A stretch of DNA of 33,832 bases from Actinomycetota bacterium (GTDB lineage Bacteria > Actinomycetota > Aquicultoria > CAJVYJ01 > JAUVQD01). Below are positions 25,323-33,832 of the stretch, one piece after another; within the stretch, counting starts at the first letter, position 1, and each line of letters starts with the position of its first letter. Made by a program: the position numbers and the translations under genes. Under the pieces are notes generated by a model. It was not told the origin of the DNA, did no database searches, and was given only the letters and a program-made list of their open reading frames with translations. The stretch spans positions 1 through 33,832 of the forward strand of contig JAUXSL010000101.1 of assembly GCA_030679975.1 (NCBI GenBank), given 5' to 3'.

Positions 25323-26003
25323 ATGGGAAAGAAGCTTCTCTTATTGATCCTGGTCTTGTTGGCCCTCAACGGCTCGGGCACTGTCGCCGCCAAGGCTCAG
25401 ACGGGGACCGAGGGCGCCAAAAGAAAACAGATTTGGATGATGGGCCGCTCTGTGATGGCCGGCTGGTTCGCGCACATGGGTTCGGACGGCATCCGGCCGG
25501 TCAAGCGGGGCCGGTTTGTCTTTACCTATAAGGCGATCGCGCCGCCGCCCAAGATAGTAAATAGCGTCCGCAAACACCTGGCCGCCGCGGAGCGCCGGCC
25601 GATGGTCTTCTTTAAGCTCTGCTTTGTCGATTTCGAAGGCGGCACTCAGGAGGACGCGCAGGCCAACCTCACCCGCAATAAAACTTACATTCGCCGGGCC
25701 TACCGGGTGGTTGTGACCACATATCATAAGCGGCTGATCATCGGAAACGCTTTGCCGAAAGTAGCGGGGGAAACGGATACATGGCTGGTCTGGAACCATC
25801 AACAATACAATGCCTGGCTCAACGGTTTCGCCGCCGGCCACCCGGGGCAGGTCTATATCTTCAGCATGTACGACGTCTTGAGGGACGGTAGCGGCAACCT
25901 GCGCGCGGATTACGCCACCTCCGCGAGTGATTCCCACCCTAACGACGCGGGCTACTCGGCTTTGGACGCCGTCTACCTGCCCTTCTTAAGATCTAACTTT
26001 TAA
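25323..26003 (+). CDS. Secreted SGNH-hydrolase-like protein
   Basis: Signal peptide MGKKLLLLILVLLALNGSGTVAAKA; WMMGRSVMAGWFAHMG block and SDSHPNDAGY C-terminal D-x2-H-type motif. Confidence 0.65.
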   Translation: MGKKLLLLILVLLALNGSGTVAAKAQTGTEGAKRKQIWMMGRSVMAGWFAHMGSDGIRPVKRGRFVFTYKAIAPPPKIVNSVRKHLAAAERRPMVFFKLCFVDFEGGTQEDAQANLTRNKTYIRRAYRVVVTTYHKRLIIGNALPKVAGETDTWLVWNHQQYNAWLNGFAAGHPGQVYIFSMYDVLRDGSGNLRADYATSASDSHPNDAGYSALDAVYLPFLRSNF

Positions 26004-26208
26004 GAGAGGCCCGGTTCCTGAACCAGACGTAGATGAAGTAACCGGCGGCAAAGAGAAACCCGAAGCCGAACAAAAAACTGACAGCCAGCAACGCCAACAA
26101 CTTGGGGTGCTCTTTGACCAGCGAGACCTCCCGCTCTTCCGCGGTTTTAGCGTAACCGGCCAGCTTATGTTGCGACTTGGGCCAGAAACGTAACGCTGTT
26201 GCTTTCAT
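25993..26208 (-). CDS. Small single-TM protein (hypothetical)
   Basis: 71 aa; LLALLAVSFLFGFGFLFAAGYFIYVWFRNRASLKS. Confidence 0.55.
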   Translation of the reverse strand: MKATALRFWPKSQHKLAGYAKTAEEREVSLVKEHPKLLALLAVSFLFGFGFLFAAGYFIYVWFRNRASLKS

Positions 26209-26257
26209 TAGAAGGATTTAACCAAAAAGTTAAGTTTTTAAAACGGGGACGGTCCCT

Positions 26258-26899
26258 TTACGCGGGTAGATTGCCCGTAATGAGGTAAGCGACCCAGATG
26301 GCGATGTTGACGGCATGGTCGGCTATCCGCTCGAAGTAGCGGCCGGTCAAGACCATGTTGACGGCCAGTTCCAACGAACTCTCTTTTTCCAGCCGGAAAA
26401 GTTCCTTGATCAACCGCTTGTATAGCTCGTCTATCTGATTGTCTTTAGCATCCAAAGTCTGGGCGAGGAGCAGGTTTTTGCCGGTGAAAGCTCTCATGGC
26501 TGTCGACAGCAGGTCGCGGGCCATCAACCCCAGTTGGCCTATCGTCTCCGCCACCGGTTTTAATTTGACCATCTGTATGTCGCTTCGCACGATCTGGCCG
26601 ATGTTCTTGGCCAGATCGCCGGATCTCTCCAAGTCCTGGATTATCCGGACGATCGCTAATATGAGCCTGAGATCTTTAGCTACCGGCTGTTGTTGGGCTA
26701 ATAAACTATAGCCGCGGGCCTCGATATCCAAATAGAGAGCGTCGATGGCTTCGTCACCGGCAATCACGGCTTTGGCCAGCTCCGTATCGCCTTCAGCTAG
26801 GGCCGTTGTCGCCCGCCGGACAGCTTCTATGACGTACTCGCCCATGCGCAGCGTATCGCCGCGTAAATCGCGCAGCTCTTGGTGGAAAGTCTCCCTCAT
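26258..26899 (-). CDS. phoU: Phosphate transport system regulator PhoU
   Basis: 213 aa; MRETFHQELRDLRGDTLRMGEYV...ERIADHAVNIA. Confidence 0.95.
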   Translation of the reverse strand: MRETFHQELRDLRGDTLRMGEYVIEAVRRATTALAEGDTELAKAVIAGDEAIDALYLDIEARGYSLLAQQQPVAKDLRLILAIVRIIQDLERSGDLAKNIGQIVRSDIQMVKLKPVAETIGQLGLMARDLLSTAMRAFTGKNLLLAQTLDAKDNQIDELYKRLIKELFRLEKESSLELAVNMVLTGRYFERIADHAVNIAIWVAYLITGNLPA

Positions 26900-27658
26900 T
26901 TAACCAAACCGCCCCGTGATGTAATCCTCAGTCCGTTTGTCCTGTGGATTGGTAAATATCCGGCTGGTATCGTCAAACTCGATCAAACCGCCGTTGAGAA
27001 AAAAGCCGGTGTATTTTGATACTCTAGCCGCTTGCTGCATATTATGCGTGACGATGACGATGGCGTAGTTGTTTTGCAACTCGACCAAGAGGTCCTCAAC
27101 CCGCTGGGTGGCGGCCGGGTCAAGCGCCGAACAAGGTTCGTCCATTAGCAATATCTCCGGCTCAACAGCCAGAGCCCTGGCTATGCAAAGACGCTGCTGC
27201 TGGCCGCCGGATAGACTCGCCCCCGCCTCGCCCAGCCGGTCTTTCACCTGGTCCCACAGAGCCGCCTGTTCCAGGCTGCGTTGGACTATCTCCTGTAACT
27301 CAGCGCTGCGCCGGAAGCCGTTGAGCTTAAGTCCGGCGGCGACATTATCAAAGATAGACATGGTCGGAAAAGGATTGGGCCGCTGAAAGACCATACCGAT
27401 ACGCTTGCGGATAGCCACCGGATCGACAACCTGGGCGTAGATATCGTCTTTATCCAGCAGGACCCGGCCCGACATCCGCGCGCCGGGCACTGTTTCGTGC
27501 AAGCGGTTGACGCACCGTATAAAGGTCGACTTGCCGCAGCCGGATGGGCCGATGATGGCTGTGACGCATTTGTCTTCAATGGCGACATTGATGTCAAAAA
27601 GCACCTGTTGCTCATCGAACCAAGCTGACAAGTCGTGAACTTCGACCCGGTTTTTCAT
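26900..27658 (-). CDS. pstB: Phosphate ABC transporter ATP-binding protein
   Basis: [46 protein letters not shown]. Confidence 0.97.
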   Translation of the reverse strand: MKNRVEVHDLSAWFDEQQVLFDINVAIEDKCVTAIIGPSGCGKSTFIRCVNRLHETVPGARMSGRVLLDKDDIYAQVVDPVAIRKRIGMVFQRPNPFPTMSIFDNVAAGLKLNGFRRSAELQEIVQRSLEQAALWDQVKDRLGEAGASLSGGQQQRLCIARALAVEPEILLMDEPCSALDPAATQRVEDLLVELQNNYAIVIVTHNMQQAARVSKYTGFFLNGGLIEFDDTSRIFTNPQDKRTEDYITGRFG

Positions 27659-28548
27659 CTTCTCCTCGCCCCTCGAACTAAGGAACTCCTGGCGGCCAGA
27701 AAGCGCGCAGCCAGCCCTATCAGAACGACTATGCCGATCAAGATCAACGCCCCAGCCCAGGCCTGGCGGTGCCAGTCTTCATAAGGCGAGATGGCGTAGG
27801 TATATATCTGGACCGGCAAACTGCTGATCGGCTCACTTACCGACAAGCTCCAAAACCGGCTGCCGAGCGCTGTAAATAGTAGCGGCGCGGTTTCCCCGGC
27901 CGCCCGCGCCAGAGCCAGCATTATGCCGGTCAAGATGCCGGGCGACGCCGTCCGCAGAACCACCCTGAAAATCGTCCGCCATTTATTGACGCCCAGCGCC
28001 AGAGAGGCTTCGCGCAACGATGTCGGCACTAATCGGATCATGTCTTCAGTGGTGCGCGCGATTATCGGCACCATGATCACCCCCAAAGCAAACCCGCCGG
28101 CCAAGGCCGAAAAATGACGCATCGGCGCAACAATAATTGTATACGCAAAGATGCCGATGATGATAGACGGCGTAGAATTGAGTGTTTCACTAAGAAAACG
28201 GACGATAAAACCGAATTTGTTATCGCCAAATTCGGCCAGGTAAATTCCGGTCATGACACCCACAACCATACCGAAACCTGAGGCCAACCCCAATAACAAC
28301 AAGCTGCCGGCAATGGCATTGGCCATCCCGCCGCCGGACTCGCCCACCGGTTTCGGCATTTGCGTAAAGAGGGCAAGATTGACGGAGCTGATACCCTGAT
28401 ATATTAGGTAGCCGATGATCAGTAAGAGCGGGACGACCACGACGACCACGCTGGCGGCGCAGAGGCCCAGCATGATCCGGCTGACCAACCGGCGACGGTT
28501 GTATGGGTTCACACACGCGCTCTTTTCTGTCCGCCGCCGACGCGCCAT
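27655..28548 (-). CDS. pstA: Phosphate ABC transporter permease PstA
   Basis: Multi-[64 protein letters not shown]. Confidence 0.95.
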   Translation of the reverse strand: MARRRRTEKSACVNPYNRRRLVSRIMLGLCAASVVVVVVPLLLIIGYLIYQGISSVNLALFTQMPKPVGESGGGMANAIAGSLLLLGLASGFGMVVGVMTGIYLAEFGDNKFGFIVRFLSETLNSTPSIIIGIFAYTIIVAPMRHFSALAGGFALGVIMVPIIARTTEDMIRLVPTSLREASLALGVNKWRTIFRVVLRTASPGILTGIMLALARAAGETAPLLFTALGSRFWSLSVSEPISSLPVQIYTYAISPYEDWHRQAWAGALILIGIVVLIGLAARFLAARSSLVRGARRR

Positions 28549-29480
28549 ATCAGCAACCGGGCGGCGGCGTTAACCAAAAATGTCACACCAAAAAGAACCA
28601 GCCCGACCTCGATCAACGCCGACACGTAAAGCCGGCTCGAAGCTTCCGTGAATTCATTGGCGATCACCGCGGCCATCGAATAGGCCGGATTAAACAGGGA
28701 AGCGGATATCCGGGGTGTATTGCCGATCACCATGGTCACCGCCATAGTCTCACCCAGCGCCCGGCCCAACGCTAAAATGACGGCGCCGATTATCCCGACC
28801 CGCCCATAAGGTAAGACCGCGTGGCGTATCACCTCCCAGCGAGTCATGCCCAAAGCCAGAGCCGCCTCCCGCTGGTCGCGGGGGACCGTGGCCAATATCT
28901 CGCGCGAAACAGAAGTGATAAACGGCAGGACCATTAAGGTCAATATCAACCCGGCGGTGAGCAAACCGACCCCGTAAGACGTCCCCCGGAATAGCGGCAG
29001 CCAGCCAAAATAGTGGTTGAGCCAGGGCGCCAGATGGTTCATGACTAAAGGCGCCAGAACAAATATCCCCCACAGGCCGTAGATGACGCTGGGGATACCG
29101 GCGAGCAGTTCGACCAAGAAACCGACCGGGGTTTTGAGCCAGGGAGGCGAGACTTCCGACAGGAATACAGCCACCCCCAATCCCAACGGAACAGCCAGCA
29201 ACAGCGCGATGACTGAACTGGCGACAGTCCCGAAGATCAGCGGCAGCGCCCCGAACTTGCCGGCTACCGGGTCCCAATCGCTGGACGTTATGAACCGCGG
29301 GCCAAACTTGATCAGGGACGGCCATGACATCACCGCCAACTCGATGAAAATAGCGGCGACGATAAGTAAGACCAGCCCGGCAAAGATAAAGGTGGCGATA
29401 AAGAAGGCCCGGTCGGCCAGCCGCCCTCTGGCGAGGGCCCCCGGGGCCTTCAGTCTCTTGACGATGGAATCAGCGGCCAT
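28509..29480 (-). CDS. pstC: Phosphate ABC transporter permease PstC
   Basis: Multi-TM; ATVPRDQREAALALGMTRWEVIRHAVLPYGRVGIIGAVILALGRALGETMAVTMVIGN. Confidence 0.95.
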   Translation of the reverse strand: MAADSIVKRLKAPGALARGRLADRAFFIATFIFAGLVLLIVAAIFIELAVMSWPSLIKFGPRFITSSDWDPVAGKFGALPLIFGTVASSVIALLLAVPLGLGVAVFLSEVSPPWLKTPVGFLVELLAGIPSVIYGLWGIFVLAPLVMNHLAPWLNHYFGWLPLFRGTSYGVGLLTAGLILTLMVLPFITSVSREILATVPRDQREAALALGMTRWEVIRHAVLPYGRVGIIGAVILALGRALGETMAVTMVIGNTPRISASLFNPAYSMAAVIANEFTEASSRLYVSALIEVGLVLFGVTFLVNAAARLLIWRVGGGQKRARV

Positions 29481-30573
29481 TTGCCTTACTGACTCTTATC
29501 TCTTTAATCTTGCCCTCCGCCAGCTTGACCACTTGCTCGGGAAGACGCGCGTAATCAAGTGGCTTGACCGCCTTCTGACCGTCATGAATCACCCACCATA
29601 AAAAATCGGTCAAGGCTTGGCCGCGCTTCTGGTTTTCCTGCCCGGCATAAACAAGCAGCCAGGCAAACCCGCTGACGGGATAAGCCCCCTTGCCCGGCGC
29701 GTTGGTTATTGAAACCCGCAGGTCGGCCGGTATGGTATTGGCAGCGCCGGCGCCGGCCGCCGAAACGCTCGCCGCTGAGCCCTTAATATACTGACCCGCG
29801 GGATTCTTCACCGCGCCGAATGTGATCTTGTTCTGCAGAGCATAGACAAGCTCAACGTAGCCGAGCGAGCCCGGCGTGCGCTTTATCTGACCCGCCACGC
29901 CCTCATTGCCCTTGCCGCCCAAGCCAACCGGCCAATTCACCGAGGTGGCCACGCCTACCTTAGCCTTCCACTCGGCGCTGACTTTGGCCAGATAATCGAC
30001 CCAGATATAGGTAGTTCCGCTGCCGTCCGCCCGGTGAACAACGACGATCTGCCGGTCCGGCAATTTAACCCCGGGGTTTAACGCCGCCAAGGCCGGATCG
30101 TTCCATTTCGTTATCTTGCCCAGGAAGATATCGGCCAGCATCGGGCCGGAGAATCTTATCGCCGGGTTGCCCGGGAGATAATAAGCGGGAACAACCGCCC
30201 CCATCACGACCGGTATATGCAGAACGGGTTTCTTGGCCTCTTGCAATTGCTCATCGGTCATCGGGCCGTCGGTGGCGCCAAAATCGACCGTCTTGGCTAT
30301 GACTTGGCGTATACCGCCGCCGCTGCCGATTGATTGGTAATTGACCTGAGCACCGGGTTTAACCGAATCATAAAGGGCCGACCACTTAGACATCATCGGG
30401 AAAACGAAAGTCGAACCGGCGCCGTTCAGTTTGACCTTGTTACCCGCGCCGCCGCCTGTTTCCGGGGTCACTGGTTTGCCGGGTCCGCACCCGGAGACGC
30501 CCGCCGCTATGGCGACGATGAGCGAAGCGGCCAGCACCGCTTTCACAATCGAGCTTGCGAAGAATCTCCTCAT
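29470..30573 (-). CDS. pstS: Phosphate ABC transporter substrate-binding lipoprotein PstS
   Basis: Lipobox VSGCGPG; LNGAGSTFVFPMMSKW, GATDGPM, VVHRADGSGTTYIWVDYL. Confidence 0.96.
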   Translation of the reverse strand: MRRFFASSIVKAVLAASLIVAIAAGVSGCGPGKPVTPETGGGAGNKVKLNGAGSTFVFPMMSKWSALYDSVKPGAQVNYQSIGSGGGIRQVIAKTVDFGATDGPMTDEQLQEAKKPVLHIPVVMGAVVPAYYLPGNPAIRFSGPMLADIFLGKITKWNDPALAALNPGVKLPDRQIVVVHRADGSGTTYIWVDYLAKVSAEWKAKVGVATSVNWPVGLGGKGNEGVAGQIKRTPGSLGYVELVYALQNKITFGAVKNPAGQYIKGSAASVSAAGAGAANTIPADLRVSITNAPGKGAYPVSGFAWLLVYAGQENQKRGQALTDFLWWVIHDGQKAVKPLDYARLPEQVVKLAEGKIKEIRVSKANGR

Positions 30574-30625
30574 TTCCCCTCCCGCTATCGGTTGAGGTGA
30601 AGATAGCCAATATCGGCGGTTTGTT

Positions 30626-30664
30626 GGTGAATAAAACGTTAAAAAAATGAAAACAAATTGTTAA
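30626..30664 (-). promoter_or_regulatory. Pho box: four hexamers at exact 11-bp period upstream of pstS
   Basis: Minus strand TTAACA-ATTTG-TTTTCA-TTTTT-TTAACG-TTTTA-TTCACC. Confidence 0.8.
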
Positions 30665-30707
30665 CGGCGCCGCTACTCTTCCGTAACTTTTAAGCCAACC
30701 CCGAGGG

Positions 30708-31269
30708 TTAAGAAAGCAACCGACCAACGGCAAAGCCGACGGCGGCGGCAACCGCGGCCACCATGACCATTTCCGCGCCGCTCCATTGCCAACGCTTGCC
30801 GGTGACGGCGGTCTTGAAAGCGCCCGCGGAGAACAAGGCGATCGCGGTTAAGGTGATTGAAACCAACGCGGCCGCGTAGGTCGCCAGCAAAAAATACGGC
30901 AAGATAGGGATGGCGGCCCCCAGAATATGGAAGCCGCTCATAAACAGGGCCTCTACCGCCGGGCGGCTCTTCTCGGGCGGCAATCTCCTCTTCGGGAAAA
31001 CGGCGGAACTCTTCTCTTTCCCGGTCGAGCCAATGCTCCCAGACCTCTCGCTGCGATTTAGCCGCTAAATATTCTTCGCTGAAAAGTGTGACCGCGCCTG
31101 TAAATAAGCTCACGAGGCCCGCAAAGATAATCGCGGGCTCCGGCGCGCCTCCCGCGGCCAAACCCGTAGTCAGCCCAACCAGAGATACTAAGCCATGCCC
31201 CAGGCCGAAGACGATTTCACGCAACCGCTCGGTAAAAGCCGATCGCTGGTGGTGGCCTTGCTTCTCCAT
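30708..31269 (-). pseudogene. VIT1/CCC1-family transporter-like gene split by a frameshift
   Basis: N-terminal part REIVFGLGHGLVSLVGLTTGLAAG...LVSLFTGAVTLFSEEYLAAKSQREVWEHWLDREREEFRRFPEEE (frame of 31269) continues as RPAVEALFMSGFHILGAAIPILPYFLLATYAAALVSITLTAIALFSAGAFKTAVTGK in the +1 frame (ORF 30708-30983). Confidence 0.75.
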
Positions 31270-31380
31270 CGATTATCTCTGCGGTTCCATCAACCCCAAC
31301 ATAGTCTTATTCTTCCCCGTTACCTTATTCAGTTAAGAGCTTGGGGGAAACGTTTTATTAACGAGCGACGCTGCTATACT

Positions 31381-32079
31381 ATGGTCATGCATCGCATCCT
31401 GATCATCGAAGACGACTCGACGATCCGCGAGACCCTGGAATACAACTTGCGGGCGGCGGGGTTTGACGTTGCCACGGCCGCGGACGGCCGGGATGGGTTA
31501 GAAAAGGCCCTGGCCGGTTCGCCGCATGTCATATTACTCGATCTGCTTTTGCCGAGAATGGGCGGTTTGGCGGTCTGCGAAGAACTTAGACGCCGGGAGA
31601 GCGACAGCCGCATTATTATGATAACCGCGCTCGGCACCGACGCTGATAAAGTCAAGGGCTTGACGGTCGGGGCCGACGACTACGTGACAAAACCTTTTAA
31701 TCTTGAGGAACTCACGGCCAGGATCCGGGCCCAGCTCCGGCGGGCTTCTGCGGAGACTAAGCCGCAAGTGTTTGCCTTTGGAGATGTCCGAATCGACGCG
31801 CTACGCCATGAATTGACGGTCGGGGGAAAGGCTGTAAAAGTCCGTCCCAAAGAATGGCAATTATTGGTGGCCTTAGCGGCCGGCCCGGGGGTCCTCTTTT
31901 CCCGCGAGCAACTGGCCGATCTCGTCTGGGGCACTGACTTTGTCGGCTCTTCGCGAACGATCGATGTCCATATCCGGCGTCTTCGAGAGAAAGTCGAAAC
32001 GTTGTCGGCCTATAATTTTATCGATACGGTTCACGGGCTCGGCTATCGTTTTGAGCTCGCGCCCAAGGTCGAGCCGTGA
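31381..32079 (+). CDS. phoB: PhoB/RegX3-like OmpR-family response regulator
   Basis: M(VM)HRILIIEDDSTIRETLEYNLRAAGF...LLDLLLPRMGG...TVGADDYVTKPF; winged-helix C-terminus. The ORF track starts too early at 31195; start is 31381 or 31387. Confidence 0.92.
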   Translation: MVMHRILIIEDDSTIRETLEYNLRAAGFDVATAADGRDGLEKALAGSPHVILLDLLLPRMGGLAVCEELRRRESDSRIIMITALGTDADKVKGLTVGADDYVTKPFNLEELTARIRAQLRRASAETKPQVFAFGDVRIDALRHELTVGGKAVKVRPKEWQLLVALAAGPGVLFSREQLADLVWGTDFVGSSRTIDVHIRRLREKVETLSAYNFIDTVHGLGYRFELAPKVEP

Positions 32080-33449
32080 AACGCCGGCTCCTGATTACCC
32101 ACATAGCAACAGCCCTCATTCTCCTGGCGCTGGCCAGATTGGCGCCGGGACTCAACTTATTGGTAATTGTCGCCCTGGCCCTGCTGACCGCCTGGATCAT
32201 CGCCGGCTCGGCCTGGGACTATGTCAGGGGCAGTTTAATTGAACTAGCCGGGTGGATAAGAAACGACGACCGGGAACAGCCGCCCCCGGCGGTTTCTGAT
32301 GACTTCGCCGACATCATCAAGGCCATCTCCTCGGTTCGCGACCGGTTCCGGTCCGGCCTAGCGGAATTGGTGGCCGATACCCATCGCGCCGGACTGATCC
32401 TGAACAATATGCGGGACGGGGTCATCCTGGCCGACCCCGAGGGTCTGGTTATTTTAGCCAACCCGGCCGCCGGCGCCATCTTCCGGCGCCCGGTCGAGGA
32501 ATTCATCGGGCGACCGCTTGTCTACGCCATTCACAGTCACGAGCTGGACAAGCTGATGAACGACGTCATCGCCGGCGGCCAAGAAGCAGAAGCTGAAATC
32601 GATGTTCTCCTCCCTCGCCAGAGGCGTCTTCGGACGGTCGCTTTGCCGGTTGTCGACGAGAACAAGCTATCGGCGGTTTTGCTGGTTTTTCAAGATATAA
32701 CCGGCCGGTATCGCGTCGACGCTGTCCGGCGCGCTTTTGTCGCAAACGTTTCCCATGAACTGAAGACGCCGGTGGCCGGCGTAAATCTCTTAGCCGATTC
32801 CTTGCTCGCCTGCGTCGGGGTCGACGATGAGGCGGCAAAAAGGTTCGCCGCCAAATTAAGCGGCGAAGCGAAGCTTCTCTCCCAGCTCATTAGCGACCTG
32901 CTTGATCTATCGCAATTAGAGGCGCCGGAGGTAGGGGCGATCTTCACCCCGGTCGCAGTGTCGTCCGTAGCGAAAAAGGTGGTCATCGGGTTTACCGAAA
33001 TCGCCGCCGCCAAGGGATTATCTCTGCGGACCGAGCTCGCCCGCGGACTGCCAAGAATAAGCGGCAATGAAGACCAGATAAGACTGATGCTCAGAAACCT
33101 GATAGAAAACGCCGTCCACTATACCCCAACGGGTGGGGACATCCTGGTTAAGACCGTTTCCGCTAACGGTGGTGTGGCGCTCGAGGTCATCGACACCGGC
33201 ATTGGCATCCCGGTCGCCGACTTAGGCCGTGTCTTCGAGCGCTTTTACCGGGTCGACAAGGCCCGCTCGCGTGAGACCGGCGGGACCGGGCTCGGCCTTT
33301 CTATTGTAAAACACGTGGTGGAAAATCATGACGGGGAAATCAAGATCTCGAGCACAGTCGGGGTCGGCAGCACGTTTACAGTTTACCTGCCCGCCAAAGT
33401 CAAATCTACCTTCGCCTCGGAGATCAGGCAGCCGAAGTCTATCTCTTAG
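32076..33449 (+). CDS. phoR: PhoR-like sensor histidine kinase
   Basis: N-terminal TMs, PAS-like domain, FVANVSHELKTPVAGV H-box, NLIENAVHYTP, GTGLGLSIVKHVVENH. Confidence 0.93.
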   Translation: MKRRLLITHIATALILLALARLAPGLNLLVIVALALLTAWIIAGSAWDYVRGSLIELAGWIRNDDREQPPPAVSDDFADIIKAISSVRDRFRSGLAELVADTHRAGLILNNMRDGVILADPEGLVILANPAAGAIFRRPVEEFIGRPLVYAIHSHELDKLMNDVIAGGQEAEAEIDVLLPRQRRLRTVALPVVDENKLSAVLLVFQDITGRYRVDAVRRAFVANVSHELKTPVAGVNLLADSLLACVGVDDEAAKRFAAKLSGEAKLLSQLISDLLDLSQLEAPEVGAIFTPVAVSSVAKKVVIGFTEIAAAKGLSLRTELARGLPRISGNEDQIRLMLRNLIENAVHYTPTGGDILVKTVSANGGVALEVIDTGIGIPVADLGRVFERFYRVDKARSRETGGTGLGLSIVKHVVENHDGEIKISSTVGVGSTFTVYLPAKVKSTFASEIRQPKSIS

Positions 33450-33832
33450 GCCGAACCGGCCCATGCGGAGTCGGCAGGTACTCGACGGACGGCCGGCGCT
33501 GGGCCGCTTGGGGGTAAAGGTCCATTAAGGCGTAGACTTCTCGTGGAAGATCCGTGCCGACATTTAGACCCATGGCTCGGGCCTCCGCCACGGTGATGGC
33601 GTAATCGTGGGTCCAACGGCCGGACGTCAGCGACTCAGCCAGGCCTTCCACCTTGTCTTCAGACATTTTATCCCTCACAAGCTTTATGACCGACGCCTTG
33701 CCCTGCTTGACGGCCTTGGCCGCGATATCGCCAAGCATCAGCGTCTGGTCGTCCCGGTTGGGATTCTCGGTCTTTAAGGCCGCTAAGATGGAAGCGGCCG
33801 GATAGCTGCTCCAAGCGCCGCTTGTCACAATC
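33439..33832 (-). CDS. SDH_sah/ClpP-class serine protease-like protein, C-terminal part (truncated by window edge)
   Basis: SYPAASILAALKT...TSGRWTHDYAITVAEARAMGLNVGTDLPREVYALMDLYPQAAQRRPSVEYLPTP; open at the right edge, overlaps the phoR stop convergently. Confidence 0.7.
   Translation of the reverse strand, partial: IVTSGAWSSYPAASILAALKTENPNRDDQTLMLGDIAAKAVKQGKASVIKLVRDKMSEDKVEGLAESLTSGRWTHDYAITVAEARAMGLNVGTDLPREVYALMDLYPQAAQRRPSVEYLPTPHGPVRPKR

Noticed and set aside
28750-29325. 191-aa minus-strand ORF
   Set aside because: Alternative frame within pstC; no RBS or family features
30673-31269. Full 198-aa ORF as one protein
   Set aside because: C-terminal half (Arg/Gly-rich) is an out-of-frame read of the transporter; handled as a frameshifted gene

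Overview
The window is an actinobacterial-looking chromosomal segment (family content, leaderless-type starts; taxonomy is inference only) interrupted by a tRNA-integrated mobile element. LEFT CHROMOSOMAL PART (1-14.0 kb): truncated peptide-binding lipoprotein, secG, PacL-like P-type ATPase, gpmI, an NfnAB-like flavoprotein pair, a sulfur-handling cluster (TusA, DsrE-like, cysteine desulfurase, Rrf2 regulator), an HD-GYP protein, an IS relic, an MBL-fold protein and an alpha/beta hydrolase, ending at tRNA-Arg(CCT). MOBILE ELEMENT (about 14.09-24.46 kb): bounded by a 46-bp direct repeat of the tRNA 3' half. A third, 42-bp copy of the repeat lies at 25.24 kb, so two integrations appear stacked on one tRNA gene. 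The element has an integrase/CGNR-like zinc-finger unit, an opposing tightly overlapping replication operon (XRE, Xis-like, small ORF, primase/helicase, TubC_N-like, small ORF, HGG-motif protein), and a cargo block with a retropepsin/DUF5678-like pair, a voltage-gated K+ channel-like protein, a G5-domain protein and membrane proteins. Three cargo transcription units share an AT-rich upstream box. The short segment between the second and third repeats holds a HigB'-HigA chimera (toxin N-terminus fused in frame to antitoxin) with a palindromic operator. RIGHT CHROMOSOMAL PART (25.3-33.8 kb): SGNH-like protein, phoU-pstBACS with a four-hexamer Pho box, a frameshifted VIT1/CCC1-like gene, phoB/phoR-like two-component genes and a truncated SDH_sah/ClpP-like serine protease. 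All family calls are by eye from translated sequence; no searches were run.
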